Positions 6,400-9,055 of a DNA stretch of 9,055 nucleotides are shown piece after piece (position 1 is the first letter of the stretch; the number at the start of each line of letters is the position of its first letter). This DNA comes from Pseudomonadota bacterium. Lineage in GTDB: Bacteria; Pseudomonadota; Gammaproteobacteria; Halothiobacillales; Halothiobacillaceae. The stretch covers positions 2,117 to 11,171 of the forward strand of contig JAJYPA010000241.1 in NCBI GenBank assembly GCA_021795795.1, read 5' to 3'. Below the pieces are notes generated by a model that saw nothing but the letters and a program-made list of their open reading frames with translations, did not search any database and was not told the DNA's origin. The translations under genes and the position numbers were made by a program.

Positions 6400-6828
6400 T
6401 TAATGCGTACTGCGGCGGCGAACGCGAATGACCACGTCCACCCTCTCGATCTCCGTGTCCGGGGGGAGTTCCGGCAAGTTGCTGATTCCCAGGGAAGCGG
6501 CAGGGATGTCGATGAGATCGCCGCTATCCACGTAGTAAAAGTGATAGTGCGCGGAGACGTTGGGGTCGTAGAAGACCTTCCCCGGCTCGACAATCACTTC
6601 CCGCACCAGGGCGTGCTCGGCGAAGAGCCCGAGGGTATTGTATACGGTGGCCTTGGAAACGACGGGGTAGTCGGCGTTCACCCGCTGCATGATCTCTTCT
6701 GCGGACAAGTGTGCACAGGAGGAGAACAAGGCATAACCAATCTCCACGCGTTGGCTGGTGGGATTGACGCCGGCGTCCCGTAAAACCTCCAGTACCTTCT
6801 GTTTATTCCATGGTGATGTGTTCATCAT
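6400..6828 (-). CDS. Fur-superfamily transcriptional regulator, Irr-like
   Basis: This 142-residue DNA-binding regulator has the Fur fold: a winged-helix domain (about residues 10-85) with the family signature HLSAEEIMQRV and VSKATVYNTLGLFAEHALV, then a short dimerisation and metal or haem-sensing domain. FYDPNVSAHYHFYYVDSGDL followed by IDIP and the C-terminal EIERVDVVIRVRRR closely resemble rhizobial Irr, which carries HHHYY and an EIARIDMVVRLRKKR-type tail. His94 and His96 are the main ligand candidates. The CxxC structural zinc pairs of Fur, Zur and PerR are absent and Cys38 is the only cysteine. It probably senses iron or haem status or peroxide stress, with Irr-like more likely than classical PerR. 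The start is the ATG at 6826-6828 or the next codon (6823-6825); AGG precedes it. The gene lies 42 bp after thiO on the same strand, with an AT-rich palindromic region in that gap. Confidence 0.9.
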   Translation of the reverse strand: MMNTSPWNKQKVLEVLRDAGVNPTSQRVEIGYALFSSCAHLSAEEIMQRVNADYPVVSKATVYNTLGLFAEHALVREVIVEPGKVFYDPNVSAHYHFYYVDSGDLIDIPAASLGISNLPELPPDTEIERVDVVIRVRRRSTH

Positions 6829-6847
6829 GCACCTATTCTCAGTTTTA

Positions 6848-6864
6848 AACCGGTTATAATTATA
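6848..6864. promoter_or_regulatory. Two overlapping palindromes in front of the Irr-like gene, candidate operator and -10
   Basis: The 42-bp gap between thiO and the regulator holds AACCGGTT (6848-6855), a perfect 8-bp palindrome, overlapping TATAATTATA (6855-6864), a perfect 10-bp palindrome. The latter supplies a TATAAT -10 hexamer on the minus strand, but no convincing -35 lies at 16-18 bases. Autoregulation is common in this family, so an operator here is plausible. The site does not match a textbook Irr ICE or PerR box over its full length. Confidence 0.45.
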
Positions 6865-6870
6865 GCTTTA

Positions 6871-8016
6871 CTAGCCGGGATCGGAAAGGTCTAATTTTTT
6901 TCGCTCCGGGCCTGGCCAATAGGGACTGGGGTCGATGGCGGTGGGCTGCCCGAGTAGGGCGTGGATGAGCAGCTGCGCCGTTGCCGGTGCGTTGGTGAGA
7001 CCATAGCGGAAGTGGCCGGCCGCGACATACACGCCCTTCCAGCCGGCGACGGCGCCAATATAGGGCACACTGGCATGGCTACCGGGCCGCAGGCCAGCCC
7101 ACTGCCGCAATACCGGATAGTGGCGGCATGGCGGGAAAACCTCCCGGGCAAACGCCAGCAACTCCGCATGCGCCGCTTCGGTAGTGCCTTTATCAAATCC
7201 CACGGCTTCGCTGGTGCTACCCACGAGGATCAGGCCATCGCGACGCGGTACCAGATAATGCGTGCTGCGCATCAAGATATGTTGCAGGACCCCTGGCTGC
7301 CCCTGCAGCAAAAGCATTTGTCCGCGCACGGGTTCAATCGCCATCGGGATACCGGCATTGCCCAGCAGGCGGCCGGTCCACGCCCCGGCTGTCACCACCA
7401 CCTGCCTTGCCGGCAGCGATCCCTGCGCGGTTTCCACGCTGGTCAGTTGCCCATTGCGCTCGGCAAAGCCGTCCACGGCAACGCCTTCCCGGATGAGCAC
7501 ACCCAGTTGCCGGCAGCGCGCGACCAGTGCTGCCAGCAGGCGCGGATTGCGGATCTGCGCCACCTCCGGGCACCACAGGGCGTGAGCCGAGCTCCGCAGC
7601 CCGTGTTGCCGCTCCTGCGCCGCCGCCTCCCCTTCCAGTGCCCAACGATGGCCCTGGGCTGCCCCCCAGGAAAGGGCATCGGCGGGGATGGGTTGCGCCG
7701 CATCATCCAGGATGATCAAACCGGAGGGCTCCCATTCGGGGTCGATGCCCGTGTGCCGGTGTAGTTCCGCGGCCAATTGCGGGTACAAGGCTATGCTGTA
7801 GTCTGACAAGCGCAATAATGCCGGTGGATAACGCCAGGGGAAAAGCGGGCTGAGAATCCCGCCGCCCGCCCAGGAAGCCTCTTGCCCGACTCGGCCCTTA
7901 TCCAGCAGGGTCACCCGCATCCCCGCCTCGGCCAGCACCATGGCGCTGACCAGACCCACCGCCCCCGCGCCGACCAGCACGACATCCTGTCCCACGTTAT
8001 CCCAGGTTTCCATCAT
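6871..8016 (-). CDS. thiO: FAD-dependent glycine oxidase (ThiO-type, D-amino-acid oxidase fold)
   Basis: This 381-residue flavoenzyme is of normal length for ThiO. The N-terminal Rossmann motif VLVGAGAVGLVSAMVLAEAG has Gly16, Gly18 and Gly21, followed by VTLLDKG with the acidic ribose-binding residue at position 39. The second FAD segment is GQEASWAGGGILSP. The C-terminal region carries the DAO-family pattern RQWAGLRPGSHASVPYIG and GVYVAAGHFRYGLTNAPATA. ThiO oxidises glycine to iminoacetate (dehydroglycine) with oxygen, supplying the C2-N unit of the thiamine thiazole ring in the cytoplasm. No other thiamine genes are visible, so a broader D-amino-acid or sarcosine oxidase role cannot be excluded. 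The ATG at 8014-8016 (or 8011-8013) lacks a clear Shine-Dalgarno. It begins 29 bp after the TamB stop, so it is probably translated from a common transcript. Confidence 0.85.
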   Translation of the reverse strand: MMETWDNVGQDVVLVGAGAVGLVSAMVLAEAGMRVTLLDKGRVGQEASWAGGGILSPLFPWRYPPALLRLSDYSIALYPQLAAELHRHTGIDPEWEPSGLIILDDAAQPIPADALSWGAAQGHRWALEGEAAAQERQHGLRSSAHALWCPEVAQIRNPRLLAALVARCRQLGVLIREGVAVDGFAERNGQLTSVETAQGSLPARQVVVTAGAWTGRLLGNAGIPMAIEPVRGQMLLLQGQPGVLQHILMRSTHYLVPRRDGLILVGSTSEAVGFDKGTTEAAHAELLAFAREVFPPCRHYPVLRQWAGLRPGSHASVPYIGAVAGWKGVYVAAGHFRYGLTNAPATAQLLIHALLGQPTAIDPSPYWPGPERKKLDLSDPG

Positions 8017-8045
8017 TGCACTATATCACGCACCGACCGCCCTCA

Positions 8046-9055
8046 TCAGCGAAAGTCGATGCGATAAAAAAGGTTCAGCCCGTTCTGGGTGCCGCTCTCG
8101 GTTTCCGCCTCGATATGGCGGGTAATGCGATAACGCAACCGTGCCACCGTCCCGCTTCCTAGTACCGACTGGCCCACGCTCAGATACAGATCCGGCGTAA
8201 GATAATGCCCGAGCGTGACCATGGCCCCGCCCAGGCCCCCGGTCGATGTCACGCCCACGTTGATGCCGCTACCGGTCAGCGCATTGCCGAAAAGCGCCGC
8301 GCGGCTCGCCGAGAAGAGCTCTCCGGCCGCCGCGGAAAGGAGCGCATCCTGGCTTTGCAGGCCGCTACTTGGCGTACCCAGCACCAGATAGGAGAGGATG
8401 TCCGTTTGCGACATGCTCGGCTTGGAATAGAGTTGCACCTGCGGGGCCTGCAAAGTACCCGTGACCTGTACCCCGGCCTGTACGGGAGTGTTATTCACGC
8501 TAAAACTGTTGCTGTTTTTGATGGTGCGCACCGCCAGGACATCCAGATTGGCCTGATCTGCCGGACCATGAAAGACGATGAGCCCGCGCTGAAACTGCAG
8601 GGCATGGCCGTAGATCGTGTAACGCCCATCCACCATGTGCAGGGTGCCCTCCACATTGGCTCCCCCGCCGTTTTGCATGCGTACCGCCAGGGCCCCCGCC
8701 AGATTGGCGCTCAAGCCCCCGATGAGGACCCTTGCGTCACTGCCCAAGGCCACCTTGAGGTCTACATTCAGAGTCGGCCCAGCACTCTTTTTGGCAGCTT
8801 TGACAAATACCACATCGCTGGACGGACGCGGCCCACCGAAGGCATTCCCGAGAATGCGCAGGCGGTTGGTCAGGATGCTTCCATCCACCTGCACGGCCTT
8901 GAGATCGCCCGTCACCTGCAGATCCGGCGCCACGGCGGCCTGCACTTCGGGAAGATTGAGAGCGCTAAAATCCTGCCCGGTAATATGGAAGGCAAAATGC
9001 TCCAATCTGGGACCCAACAGGTCCAATGTTCCCTGGCCCTGCAATTGCCCCTGGC
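8046..9055 (-). CDS. tamB: TamB/DUF490 family protein, C-terminal part (continues past window edge)
   Basis: The frame is open from the window edge to a TGA at 8046-8048, giving at least 336 residues of a much larger protein whose N-terminus lies beyond 9055. The sequence has the amphipathic beta-strand repeats of AsmA-like/TamB proteins, for example GGANVEGTLHMVDGRYTIYG and VQAGVQVTGTLQAPQVQLYS. The C-terminal family signature is SMSQTDILSYLVLG, then the glycine-rich GGAMVTLGHYLTPDLYLSVG and the terminal YRIDFR ending in an aromatic-rich strand. TamB spans the periplasm as a bridge-like lipid-transfer protein and, with the outer-membrane partner TamA, also supports insertion of some outer-membrane proteins. 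A tamA gene would be expected just upstream, outside the window. thiO follows 29 bp downstream on the same strand. Confidence 0.92.
   Translation of the reverse strand, partial: QGQLQGQGTLDLLGPRLEHFAFHITGQDFSALNLPEVQAAVAPDLQVTGDLKAVQVDGSILTNRLRILGNAFGGPRPSSDVVFVKAAKKSAGPTLNVDLKVALGSDARVLIGGLSANLAGALAVRMQNGGGANVEGTLHMVDGRYTIYGHALQFQRGLIVFHGPADQANLDVLAVRTIKNSNSFSVNNTPVQAGVQVTGTLQAPQVQLYSKPSMSQTDILSYLVLGTPSSGLQSQDALLSAAAGELFSASRAALFGNALTGSGINVGVTSTGGLGGAMVTLGHYLTPDLYLSVGQSVLGSGTVARLRYRITRHIEAETESGTQNGLNLFYRIDFR

Noticed and set aside
6381..6401. Direct repeat CCGCCCCCTT at the end of the regulator gene
   Set aside because: Two 10-bp copies separated by one base are visible at 6381-6390 and 6392-6401, but they form no hairpin or T run and I see no sign of a function; probably simple slippage.
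8017..8045. TPP riboswitch or separate promoter in front of thiO
   Set aside because: The gap after tamB is only 29 bp, too short for a TPP riboswitch, and no -35/-10 pair is convincing.

Overview
The window looks like an accessory (island-type) segment joined to conserved chromosome of a moderately GC-rich proteobacterium. Core functions near the right end (a TamB C-terminus, a ThiO-type glycine oxidase, an Irr-like Fur regulator and tRNA-Lys), together with the style of the genes, would fit an Acidithiobacillus-like acidophile. That genus assignment is inference, not something the sequence proves.

Layout from left to right. A monofunctional haem catalase lies on the minus strand (156-1613) with a very good sigma70 promoter and a 13-bp palindrome upstream of its -35. 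Facing away from it on the plus strand are a 5'-truncated and apparently frameshifted small ORF (about 1771-2207), a small lipoprotein whose ATG overlaps the preceding stop (2207-2617), and two unrecognised proteins (2710-3729 and 3805-4467). A VOC/glyoxalase-fold protein lies on the minus strand (4531-4959). Upstream of it, in the same reading frame, are coding-like remnants with no recognisable identity. A plus-strand ORF with a strong Shine-Dalgarno (5525-6031) starts as a small helix-turn-helix-like protein. At about 5740-5780, next to a GC-rich hairpin, it runs into the remains of a tyrosine recombinase. That integrase C-terminus (about 5758-6105) stops just before the 3' end of a minus-strand tRNA-Lys(CTT) (6120-6195), the classical geometry of an element integrated at a tRNA gene.

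Right of the tRNA the sequence looks like chromosomal backbone: the Irr-like Fur-family regulator (6400-6828), a ThiO-type FAD oxidase (6871-8016) and the C-terminal part of TamB (8046 to the window edge). All are on the minus strand with short gaps and are probably co-transcribed in the order tamB, thiO, regulator.

How it may fit together: the island carries an oxidative-stress gene (catalase) and a possible detoxification or resistance enzyme (VOC), and its recombinase is inactivated. The Irr-like regulator next to the insertion point has an AT-rich, partly palindromic motif in front of it that partly resembles the -10 region of the catalase promoter. The hypothesis that this regulator controls the catalase is testable but not shown by the sequence. 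I found no CRISPR array, complete insertion sequence or recognisable new defence system.
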